Origin: Arthrobacter sp. Soil762
GTDB lineage: Bacteria; Actinomycetota; Actinomycetes; Actinomycetales; Micrococcaceae
Direction: 5' to 3'
Length of the DNA: 64,000 bases
NCBI RefSeq assembly: GCF_001428335.1
Contig: NZ_LMSG01000001.1
Coordinates: 680,262 to 744,261, forward strand
Positions within the stretch are counted from its first letter, which is position 1. Each line of letters opens with the position of its first letter. A program made the position numbers and the translations under genes. Positions 7,514 to 14,492 of the stretch are shown in pieces. The notes below the pieces were generated by a model. It ran no database searches and was not told where the DNA came from. It was given only the letters and a program-made list of their open reading frames with translations.

Positions 7514-8362
7514 TTAGAGCGTGCGGGCGGTGAGGAACTGTTCCAGCGCCTCAAGGTCGTCGGTGTTGATGTGGTCCACGCCGGCGTCGAAGAGTTCGTT
7601 CCAGACAGCTTCGCGTGCGGCGCCGGGCTGGTCAGGGGTGGCCCAGAAGCGGACCCGGTAGCCCTTGGCGTGGGCGTCAGTTACGTATGCCTGGAGCTTG
7701 GTGCGTTCGGCCTCGGGCATGGGGCCCACGCCCTGCCAGGTGAAGAGCTTGGTCCAGTTGTCGCTGATCAGCGGCATCAGCCCGGCAGGCATGCCGGAGG
7801 TGAGGTTGGCGGAGCGTCCGTCATAGAAACCGAACCGCTTTTCCTGCGCCTGCATGGTGGCCAAAGGGCGGTTTCCGCTGATGACGGCGGTGACGGGCCC
7901 GGTTTTGGTGGTGCCGTTGCTGTAGCGGCTCATGATGTCCCGGTGCTCGGCCAGTTCCTGCTCGATGGCGGCGTAGGTGGCCTCGCCTTCACTCTTGATG
8001 TCGATCAGGAGCTGCAGGCTGCCGTCCCAGTGGGGGTAAACGCTGTGGCCCTGGTTCCGCACCAGCTCGTCCAGGGGATCGAGGTAGAGGCTCTCGAGCG
8101 TTACTCCGGGCTTGGCGTCCTTGAGGTCGTGGGCCACCAGAAGTTCGCCGTCCACCAGCCAAACGTCTGCCTCAACGCTGGTGAATCCATGCTCGAGCGC
8201 ATCGAACAGTGGGCGGTTGTGCTCATAGTCGTTGTGGGCATGGGCCTGGGCGAGCGGCTGGCCGACGACGACGGGCGCGGGCTTTGGTGCCTCCGTTGGG
8301 GCCGGGGCGGCGGCTGTCCCGGCCAGGGAGGCTAGGACGGCAATGGTGCTTTTCACGAACAC
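7514..8362 (-). CDS. Secreted PI-PLC/glycerophosphodiesterase-like phosphodiesterase
   Basis: This 282-residue protein starts at GTG 8362 with AGGAG six bases upstream. The first about 18 residues are a signal peptide, followed by a Pro/Ala linker. The core AHAHNDYEHNRPLFDALEHG, SVEADVWLVDGELLVAHD is the TIM-barrel start of the PI-PLC-like/GDPD superfamily, with the expected His, Glu and Asp ligands; VRFWATPDQPGAAREAVW and DHINTDDLEALE match the barrel end. It probably cleaves phosphodiester bonds of lipid head groups outside the cell. It is followed in the same direction by the secreted metallophosphatase. Lipid specificity is not readable. Confidence 0.8.
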   Translation of the reverse strand: MFVKSTIAVLASLAGTAAAPAPTEAPKPAPVVVGQPLAQAHAHNDYEHNRPLFDALEHGFTSVEADVWLVDGELLVAHDLKDAKPGVTLESLYLDPLDELVRNQGHSVYPHWDGSLQLLIDIKSEGEATYAAIEQELAEHRDIMSRYSNGTTKTGPVTAVISGNRPLATMQAQEKRFGFYDGRSANLTSGMPAGLMPLISDNWTKLFTWQGVGPMPEAERTKLQAYVTDAHAKGYRVRFWATPDQPGAAREAVWNELFDAGVDHINTDDLEALEQFLTARTL

Positions 8363-8587
8363 GGAGTACTCCTACGCATACAGGGGATTCTCCGCCCGGC
8401 CGGTTGGGGGTGCCGGGCAAAAGGGGGCGTAAAAAGACTGCTGGTCGCGGGAAAACGGTGGAGGACCTCCCGGTTGCTGGAGGGTGAACTGGGAGGGACC
8501 AATGCCCGTGCCGTGCCAGCACGGCCAGCCTGCGTTACGGCGCCCCCAGGTAAACGCTGACGGTGGTCTCACCCGGCGCCGGTCCCT

Positions 8588-8738
8588 GTCCTCCACCCGC
8601 ACCACAACGCCGGCTCCGGCTTCCTGCCCGCTGACGCTGATGACCGGGGGAACGTCCGGACGGCGGTAGGCCACCGCGTTCTGGATCAGGTTCTGCAGCG
8701 CTACCCGCATCTGGCTTTCGTCAGCGTCGAAATCAAAG
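8588..8738 (-). pseudogene. Sensor histidine kinase fragment (HATPase N-box)
   Basis: The minus strand reads DFDFDADESQMRVALQNLIQNAVAYRRP, then VISVSGQEAGAGVVVRVED: the N-box and following strand of a histidine-kinase ATPase domain. The part that should follow (N-G-x-G motif) is replaced by out-of-family sequence, and the upstream part stops exactly at 8738, where a segment duplicated from 11451 begins. Only about 50 codons of a kinase gene survive. No response regulator is nearby. Confidence 0.7.
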
Positions 8739-8894
8739 TCTCTTCCAGCGCCGGGAGGCCATCATGGACACTGAAACCGCCGATGTGATCGGTCATGATG
8801 TCACCACAATCGTCTGCGTGTGCGGCAACACCGTCACCGCCGGCCCCATGCCGAGGCCATCCGGGTCCACTGGAACCTCAGCACCTAGGCCAGA
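8739..8894 (+). pseudogene. Internally deleted copy of the 11476-11799 gene
   Basis: The segment is nearly identical to 11451-11805, including the upstream region and ribosome binding site (CGCCGGGAGG). From the ATG at 8764 it encodes MDTETADVIGHDVTTI and CVCGNTV, then jumps to the last about 17 codons: roughly 200 bp are missing, with CGTCA-CGCCGG microhomology at the join. One G is also lost after GCCCCAT, so the ending is out of frame and the original TAG (8886-8888) is not used. It encodes no functional protein. Confidence 0.75.
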
Positions 8895-8928
8895 GCGGAC
8901 GACGGCGGGACCTCCCGCCGTCGACCGT
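8894..8928. terminator. Interspersed palindrome, copy 3
   Basis: AGCGGACGACGGCGGGA pairs with TCCCGCCGTCGACCG across a CC loop, with one mismatch. It starts where the duplicated segment ends and lies just after the stop of the membrane-protein gene at 8952. Confidence 0.65.
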
Positions 8929-8951
8929 TTGAGTCTCGTGACTCTCTGCCG

Positions 8952-9392
8952 CTAGCACTTCACCGCGGCGCTGCTGTGGATCGCTGAATCCGCTGCCCGC
9001 CCGTCGCGCAGGCTGGCCTGGCACTCTGCCGCGCGTGCGGCGACGTCGCCATGAACGGCGAAAGTAATTGCCTCGACAACAGCGATTTGGCCGGTTGTGT
9101 CGGGGACACCGGGAAATTGCACCTGCGGCGCCTCAACTACGGCCACCGGCGACTCTTGCCTTGACCGCATGCGAAGAATCGCGATGGCGGAAATAAGGCA
9201 CCAGGCAACGTTCGTGACCACTGAGGGCCACGCTTCGTGGACCGCACCATTGATGATGAAGGCACATGCACCGATGAGGTTGGCCACTTGGAAGCGCTTG
9301 CCGGCCTTCAACCAACCCATGGAGACAGACAGGTATGCCGACAGGATCAGAGCTGCCCCTGACCAACCTGCAATTTCCCACAGCAGTTCCAT
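8952..9392 (-). CDS. Small membrane protein (CBU_0592-like)
   Basis: This 146-residue protein starts at an ATG with GAAAGGA upstream. Residues 5-75 form three hydrophobic spans (IAGWSGAALILSAYLSVSMG, FQVANLIGACAFIINGAVH, VVTNVAWCLISAIAIL) in the pattern of small CBU_0592-type membrane proteins of unknown role. The C-terminal half is soluble, with two cysteines (AECQASL and a C-terminal VKC). It is divergent from the LysR gene at 9576 and shares a 183-bp promoter region with it, so LysR control is possible. Confidence 0.6.
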   Translation of the reverse strand: MELLWEIAGWSGAALILSAYLSVSMGWLKAGKRFQVANLIGACAFIINGAVHEAWPSVVTNVAWCLISAIAILRMRSRQESPVAVVEAPQVQFPGVPDTTGQIAVVEAITFAVHGDVAARAAECQASLRDGRAADSAIHSSAAVKC

Positions 9393-9575
9393 GATGTCCT
9401 TTCAGAGGGGTTGCCCGGCTGCCATTTGTTGGGCGGAGTGTAAATGGCCGGCTATGCGTGTGTTTTGGAAGGCCCGGATGGCTCCCCTAGGCCTCTGCTT
9501 TTAGAGCAATTATGAACAAGGCACACCTTTAGGGCAATTGCATTCCGCTGAAGACATGGTTTAGAACTACTTAAC
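9393..9575. promoter_or_regulatory. Divergent promoter region between the membrane protein and LysR genes
   Basis: This is 183 bp, AT-richer than the flanks. AGAGCAATT and AGGGCAATT recur 36 bp apart, and TTAGAACTACTTAAC lies just before the LysR start. LysR proteins usually bind such intergenic sites. No -35/-10 pair is clear. Confidence 0.4.
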
Positions 9576-10499
9576 ATGAACATCGATCCGCGCAGGCTGC
9601 GCGTGCTTCTTGCTGTTGCCCGCACGGGCGGGGTGCTGGCCGCGGCTGACGAACTGGGAATCAGCCCCTCGGCCGTCTCACAGCAGCTCACCAAATTGGA
9701 AGACGAAACCGGTCATGCCTTGGTGGTGCGCACGCCCAAAGGCTCAGTTTTGACACCCGCCGGCCTGGCAGTAGCGGAAGCCGGCGAGGAGATTGAACGG
9801 GCTCTCAACGTTGCCCGCGCCCGGATTGAGGGCGGGGCCACGGTGGCTGGCGTTGTGCGCGTGGGCGGATTCACCAGCTTTGTCCGGACGGTGGTGATCC
9901 CGCGCCTGCCCGAGTGGCGCACGCAGTACCCGCAATTGCAGATCCGGATCATCGAGGATGACTTTCCGGACCTGATGCGGCTGCTCCGCCAGCGCCAGCT
10001 CGACGCCGTGGTGGTCGAGCTCGATTCGACGACGGCCGTCCAACGTTCACTTTCCGCCGGAATGATCGAGGAGCCCCTACTGGACGAGCCCTGGAAACTG
10101 GTGGTTCCCGCGGGTGCCCTGCTCACCACCGGGAACATCGACCTGGCCCGGCTGCCCCTTCCGTGGCTCGGCGTCGACCCAACAGCCGCCAACGCTGCGG
10201 TGCTCGGCCGGCTCCGTCAGTCAACGGGCACCCCGATGGAGACGATACATCAGTATCAGGAGACGCTCACCGCACTGGCACTCGTCGCGGCCGGCGAGGG
10301 TGTCGCCATCGTGCCCACCTTGGCACTGAGCGGCGTCAGCCATGACGGGGTGGACGTCCTGGACGTCCCCGGACTGGGCACGCGACGCATCGTCCTGCGA
10401 CGGTTCGACGGGCGGCGGGCAGCCAGCATGCCCGTGGACACAGTCGCGCGCCTTCTACGGGAATCGGCGGCGGCGTTCGACACGCGGTCGACATCCTGA
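9576..10499 (+). CDS. LysR-family transcriptional regulator
   Basis: This 307-residue protein has family-typical length. Residues 5-64 are the winged helix-turn-helix (LLAVARTGGVLAAADELGISPSAVSQQLTKLE), and residues about 90-300 form the periplasmic-binding-protein-like effector domain (VRVGGFTSFVRTVVIPRLPEW ... VAAGEGVAIVPTLAL). The effector is unknown. It is divergent from the membrane-protein gene at 8952. A strong hairpin follows directly, so it is a single-gene unit. Confidence 0.9.
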   Translation: MNIDPRRLRVLLAVARTGGVLAAADELGISPSAVSQQLTKLEDETGHALVVRTPKGSVLTPAGLAVAEAGEEIERALNVARARIEGGATVAGVVRVGGFTSFVRTVVIPRLPEWRTQYPQLQIRIIEDDFPDLMRLLRQRQLDAVVVELDSTTAVQRSLSAGMIEEPLLDEPWKLVVPAGALLTTGNIDLARLPLPWLGVDPTAANAAVLGRLRQSTGTPMETIHQYQETLTALALVAAGEGVAIVPTLALSGVSHDGVDVLDVPGLGTRRIVLRRFDGRRAASMPVDTVARLLRESAAAFDTRSTS

Positions 10500-10500
10500 C

Positions 10501-10536
10501 CGGCCCTGTTCGGGGCAGTCCCGCCGAACAGGGCCG
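10501..10536 (+). terminator. Terminator hairpin after the LysR gene
   Basis: The 13-bp arms CGGCCCTGTTCGG and CCGAACAGGGCCG are perfect and start one base after the LysR stop codon. There is no T-run, as often in high-GC actinobacteria. Confidence 0.75.
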
Positions 10537-10547
10537 TTCGGGAGTCA

Positions 10548-10583
10548 GCGGACGACGGCGGAACTTCCCGCCCGTCGTCGGCT
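10548..10583. terminator. Interspersed palindrome, copy 4 (imperfect)
   Basis: GCGGACGACGGCGGAACTTCC is followed by CGCCCGTCGTCGGC, the same family core with several mismatches and a longer loop. It lies about 90 bp after the end of the convergent 10677 gene. Confidence 0.6.
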
Positions 10584-10676
10584 TGCCTTGGGTGCCGCGC
10601 TCCTAGCACCGACCAGCCGCCGGATGGGTTTGAAGTTGGGGCCAACTCGTCCGGCGCAACCCCGGATACTGAGCGG

Positions 10677-10982
10677 TCAGCCCGCGCCCTCACCCTCGCG
10701 GGCCACTTCCTCCAGGATCCTTGCAGTGGGCGCTGCCGTCATCAGCTGCCCTATCACCTCGGGCTTGTCCCATACGTCGCTGCGGAGCCGTTCCAGAAAG
10801 ACAGTCGCAGCATCCTTCGTGTCGAAGTCAAGGAGCACGGCCACGCTGTTCTGGTCATCCGTATCCCGGAGCAGCCGGACAGACCTGGCGCCCGAGGCGG
10901 CGCGGCCTGCAGGATCACTATCGAATACTTTCTTGAAAGCCTCGTAGTCCCGGACTGGATAGCTGATCTGCAAGGTGAACAT
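10677..10982 (-). CDS. Small hypothetical protein, ABM/dimeric-barrel-like
   Basis: This 101-residue protein starts at an ATG preceded by AAAGGAACAAAG; the longer in-frame ATG at 11057 has no such site. The pattern FTLQISYPVRDYEAFKKVFDSDP ... SVRLLRDTDDQNSVAVLLDFDTKDAATVFLERL suggests the ferredoxin-like alpha/beta barrel of monooxygenase-type small proteins, often dimeric. No catalytic residue is evident. It stands alone, with hairpins on its 3' side. Confidence 0.65.
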   Translation of the reverse strand: MFTLQISYPVRDYEAFKKVFDSDPAGRAASGARSVRLLRDTDDQNSVAVLLDFDTKDAATVFLERLRSDVWDKPEVIGQLMTAAPTARILEEVAREGEGAG

Positions 10983-11105
10983 CTTTGTTCCTTTCCTTGG
11001 GTCTGTATCTGACCAAGATAGGCCGTCCATCGTCATTCCGACAGGGCCTGAGGGCACGCCTTAAACCGGTGATGCGTTGCCCTCCTCGCGCGGGTGCCCG
11101 GGCCC

Positions 11106-11232
11106 CTACAGTGCCGACCAGCCGCCGTCGGAGGCGAGGATAGCACCGTTGACGTTGGTGCTGTCGGCGCTGAGCAGGAACATGATGGAGGCGGCGAGCT
11201 GCGCCGAGGTGGCGTGAGTCGGGAGGGTGGCC
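11106..11232 (-). pseudogene. Short-chain dehydrogenase C-terminal remnant (copy B)
   Basis: The frame reads MATLPTHATSAQLAASIMFLLSADSTNVNGAILASDGGWSAL and stops, the intact last about 42 residues of an SDR. Upstream of 11232 the similarity ends and the frame runs into unrelated Arg/Ser-rich sequence. It is homologous to the frameshifted remnant at 1509-1689. Nothing else in 11233-11475 looks like a gene. Confidence 0.7.
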
Positions 11233-11450
11233 ATTCGAGGACGAGACGGGCTGACGGCAGGGGCCACCAAGGGCACGAACAGAAAGGACAGCTCTCGTCG
11301 CATTCGATTTCCGAGGGCAGCAGGACAGTCCTTCGCTCCTGGTCACGCGCCGATGACAGCCATGCCGACAGCCATGCCCACCGTCGGAGTGACGTTATCC
11401 AATTCCGGGGCGCCCGCGCGGATCAGCAGGCATAAGCTGATATCAGCATT

Positions 11451-11805
11451 TCTCTTCCAGCGCCGGGAGGTCATCATGGACACTGAAACCGCCGATGTTA
11501 TCGGTCATGATGTCACCACCATCACCTGCGTGTGCGGCAACACCGTCAGCCAAGACGGGTTGATTCAGGCCAACTCAGAAGGCGTCCCCGTCCACAACGG
11601 GGAGAACACCCCGGTCCCCGCGGAACTCGCGGAATGGCCGGCAGATGGGGAGCTCTACACGCTGTGTCCGTCATGCGGCCGCGTGTACCGTGACTCGGTC
11701 ATCGAGGAGACGGGGACCGCGCCCGTTGCTTTCCGGGTCGACGTCAGCGCCGGCCCCATGGCCGAGGCCATCCGGGTCCACTGGAACCTCAGCACCTAGG
11801 CCAGA
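11451..11805. repeat. Duplicated segment, complete copy
   Basis: It starts TCTCTTCCAGCGCCGGGAGG and ends CACCTAGGCCAGA, matching 8739-8894 except for the roughly 200-bp internal deletion there. It contains the whole small gene 11476-11799 and its ribosome binding site. Confidence 0.75.
11476..11799 (+). CDS. Small zinc-ribbon-like hypothetical protein
   Basis: This 107-residue protein starts at an ATG six bases after GGGAGGT. Two cysteine pairs, ITCVCGNTV near residue 18 and LYTLCPSCGRVY near residue 64, have the spacing of a zinc ribbon. Between them are SQDGLIQANSEGVPV and acidic/proline stretches; the C-terminus VDVSAGPMAEAIRVHWNLST is well ordered. It may bind metal or nucleic acid; no family is recognised. 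A broken duplicate lies 2.7 kb upstream. The glutamine-synthetase-like gene starts 94 bp downstream on the same strand. Confidence 0.7.
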   Translation: MDTETADVIGHDVTTITCVCGNTVSQDGLIQANSEGVPVHNGENTPVPAELAEWPADGELYTLCPSCGRVYRDSVIEETGTAPVAFRVDVSAGPMAEAIRVHWNLST

Positions 11806-11893
11806 ACCTGGCCGCGGATGCAGCGGCGGACGCCAAAAGTCGGCAGACCTTCCGAACCTTTCATTGGACGGGGAGGGGCCGCATGATAGGCGC

Positions 11894-13258
11894 ATGACTG
11901 AAATCGCATCAGCCGACGAATCCGCTGTTGCCAAGGCTCAGCGCGAGCTCGAAGCGGCCGGCGTCCGCACCGTGATCGGCACGGTGGTTAATGCTTCGGG
12001 CATCACGCTTGCCAAGAGCGTTCCGTTAGCCCGGCTCAAAGCCTTCCACCAATCCGGGATGGGCGCTGCCCCCGTCTGGCATGTCTTCACCATCGACGGC
12101 GGGATAGCGTTCACGGACAGCATCACCCCCGTTGGCGATATGCGCCTCAAGATCGATATCGGGGGACTCCGTGTCCTGCAGGCTGGCCGGGCATGGGCGC
12201 CGGGCAGCCTTTTCGAACAGGACGGGGCCGCGTCGCCGGCCTGTGCCCGCAGCCTTCTGGCCGACGTCGCCGGCAGCCTCGACGAGGCCGGATACCAGGC
12301 ACTCGTGGGCCACGAGCTTGAATTCTTCCTCGTCGCCCCAGACGGTTCAGCGCTGGAAACCGCACCCTGGGTTCCGTACGGGGCAACCGGCCTTCTGGAC
12401 CGATCGGAATTCCTCGATGATCTGCTGTCGGCACTGAACCATGCCGGCATTCCGATGGAGCAGATCCATGCCGAGTACGGCAGGAACCAGTTCGAGTTTT
12501 CGCTTCCCCCTGCTTCGCCGGTCCAGGCAGCAGACACCGTGGTCGTTGCCAAGATCATCGTTGGCATCGTCGCCCGGGCCCACGGCATGCAGGCCTCGTT
12601 CTCCCCGCTGCCCTTTCCCGGCACCGTCGGAAACGGCGCCCACCAGCACTTTTCGCTCCACAAGAACGGCCTGCCGCTGTTCTCCGGCGGCAGCGGACCG
12701 CACGGCATCCGCCCCGAGGGAGGCGCGGCCATTGGCGGAATCATCGCAGGGCTCCCCGATATCCAGGGTTTCCTCACGGGATCAATTTTGTCCGGAAGCC
12801 GGTTGGCACCCGGCACGTGGTCGGGTGCCTACTTATGCTGGGGCCTGGAAAACCGGGAGGCCTCAGTGCGTTTTCTGAACGAGGGCTACAGCAATCCGCA
12901 CGGAGCCAACGTCGAGGTGAAAATCGTCGACCCGTCGGCAAACGTATATCTGGCCTCCGCATCCATACTCGCGCTCGCCCTTGACGGCATCCGCGGCGGG
13001 CGCAGGCTTCCGGGAGAGATCCCGGGTGACCCCGGACGGCTTTCGGAAGACGAGCGGCATCGGGCCAACGTCCGGCTACTCTCAGGCTCCCCCACCGCCA
13101 TCATCGACACGCTGGACGAGTCACGCCTTGCACGCGGGCTTCTCGGAGACGCCATCGTCGATGCAACGGTGGCCGTCCGGCGCTACGAACAGCGGATCTC
13201 GGCGGACCTCTCGCCGGGCGAGCTTGCTGAACGCTTTCGACTTGCCTGGTCGATCTAA
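11894..13258 (+). CDS. Glutamine synthetase-family ligase (GlnA-like, FluG-type partner)
   Basis: This 454-residue protein starts at ATG 11894; the open frame extends further upstream but only into the preceding gene. Family motifs appear in order: GHELEFFLVAP (metal-binding Glu), EYGRNQFEFSLPP, PFPGTVGNGAHQHFSL (ATP/metal His), RLAPGTWSGAYLCWGLENREASVRF and NPHGANVEVKIVDPSANVYL. The adenylylation-loop Tyr of true GlnA is not evident. Members of this subgroup ligate glutamate to amines (gamma-glutamylpolyamine type) or have unknown substrates. Its TAA overlaps the ATG of an amidohydrolase, recalling fungal FluG, where both domains are fused. The substrate is unknown. Confidence 0.82.
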   Translation: MTEIASADESAVAKAQRELEAAGVRTVIGTVVNASGITLAKSVPLARLKAFHQSGMGAAPVWHVFTIDGGIAFTDSITPVGDMRLKIDIGGLRVLQAGRAWAPGSLFEQDGAASPACARSLLADVAGSLDEAGYQALVGHELEFFLVAPDGSALETAPWVPYGATGLLDRSEFLDDLLSALNHAGIPMEQIHAEYGRNQFEFSLPPASPVQAADTVVVAKIIVGIVARAHGMQASFSPLPFPGTVGNGAHQHFSLHKNGLPLFSGGSGPHGIRPEGGAAIGGIIAGLPDIQGFLTGSILSGSRLAPGTWSGAYLCWGLENREASVRFLNEGYSNPHGANVEVKIVDPSANVYLASASILALALDGIRGGRRLPGEIPGDPGRLSEDERHRANVRLLSGSPTAIIDTLDESRLARGLLGDAIVDATVAVRRYEQRISADLSPGELAERFRLAWSI

Positions 13259-14400
13259 TGGCGGGCGGTTCTTTCCCGGACTTCGTCGAACAAGTCAGGC
13301 TTATTGATCACCACGTGCATGGCGCGTATCACGCTGACGGTGATGAGGCACGCTTTCAGAACTCACTCAACGAAGGAAACACCGAACCACTGGCCAGTCC
13401 CGAGGACACCTACAACACCCAAATCGGGCTCGCCATCCGGCGCTGGTGCAGCGGCATTCTTGACTTGCCACGGCACGCCTCACCGGCGGACTACTGGACC
13501 CGGCGCTCCGAGCTTGGAGAACTTGAGGTCACCCGGCGCATGACCCGCGCCGCCGGCGTGAGCGACTGGCTGATCGATACAGGATTGGATGGCGCTGACT
13601 ACCTCGGCACGGCGGGCATGGCCGACGTCTCCGGTGGGCGGACCCACGAGATCGTTCGGCTGGAACGGGTCGCCGAGTCGGTGATCCGGGAGATCGCCAA
13701 TCCGGCGGATTACGTCGACGAGTTCGGTCAGCGGCTTCGAGACCTCACCCGCAGGGCCGTGGGCGTCAAAACAGTTCTCGCCTACCGCGCCGGATTCGAC
13801 CAGGATCTCAGCCGGCCGGCACCGGCTGCGGTTGTTGAAGCAGCCCGCCGCTGGCAGGAGAACGCGCGCGCCGGCACCAACGCGAAGCTCACCGACGTGA
13901 CACTCATTGCCCACGGGATCCACACGGCGGTGTCCATGATGCTTCCGCTGCAATTCCATGTGGGATTCGGTGACCGCGACCTGGACCTCCACAAAACCAA
14001 TCCCCTGTACCTCTTGGATTTTCTGCGGTCCCCCGAAGTCCGGGACACACCAATCATGCTGCTCCACTGCTATCCATTCGAGCGCGAAGCCGGCTATTTG
14101 GCCCACGCCTTTGAAAACGTCTACATCGATGTGGGCCTTGCCGTGAACTTCACCGGGTCACGGAGCCGGGATCTGGTGGCCCGCTCATTCGAACTGGCTC
14201 CCTTCACGAAAATCCTGTACTCCTCCGACGCGTTGGGCCCGGCCGAACTTCACTACCTCGGCGCGAGACTGTGGCGCAATGCAATCACCAAGGTAGTGGG
14301 CGGATGGATCGACGACGACGACTGTTCCGAGGCGGACGCCCGCAAGATCGTGCAACTCGTCGCACACCACAACGCCCGCCGCGTGTACACGCTCCCCTGA
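13258..14400 (+). CDS. Amidohydrolase-family protein (FluG N-terminal-like)
   Basis: This 380-residue protein shares one base (TAATG) with the preceding ligase gene, so translation is coupled. The metal motif DHHVHG lies at residues 17-22, a histidine-containing HVGFGDRDLDLHKTNP near 240, LLHCYPFEREAGYLAHAFENVYIDVGL near 270 and KILYSSDALGPAELHYLG near 320: the ligand pattern of metal-dependent amidohydrolases (PF04909 type). It may hydrolyse the gamma-glutamyl amide made by the ligase or an intermediate downstream of it. A strong palindromic terminator follows. Confidence 0.8.
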   Translation: MAGGSFPDFVEQVRLIDHHVHGAYHADGDEARFQNSLNEGNTEPLASPEDTYNTQIGLAIRRWCSGILDLPRHASPADYWTRRSELGELEVTRRMTRAAGVSDWLIDTGLDGADYLGTAGMADVSGGRTHEIVRLERVAESVIREIANPADYVDEFGQRLRDLTRRAVGVKTVLAYRAGFDQDLSRPAPAAVVEAARRWQENARAGTNAKLTDVTLIAHGIHTAVSMMLPLQFHVGFGDRDLDLHKTNPLYLLDFLRSPEVRDTPIMLLHCYPFEREAGYLAHAFENVYIDVGLAVNFTGSRSRDLVARSFELAPFTKILYSSDALGPAELHYLGARLWRNAITKVVGGWIDDDDCSEADARKIVQLVAHHNARRVYTLP

Positions 14401-14433
14401 GCGCGAGCGGCGTCCCCAGTCCCGGAACCTGGT

Positions 14434-14473
14434 TGAGCGGACGACGGCGGGACCTCCCGCCGTCGTCCGCTCA
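14434..14473. terminator. Interspersed palindrome, copy 5
   Basis: The perfect arms TGAGCGGACGACGGCGGGA and complement flank CC. It lies between the ends of the convergent amidohydrolase and arabinofuranosidase genes, so it can end both transcripts. Confidence 0.78.
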
Positions 14474-14492
14474 GAGTTGTGCGGCTATTGAG

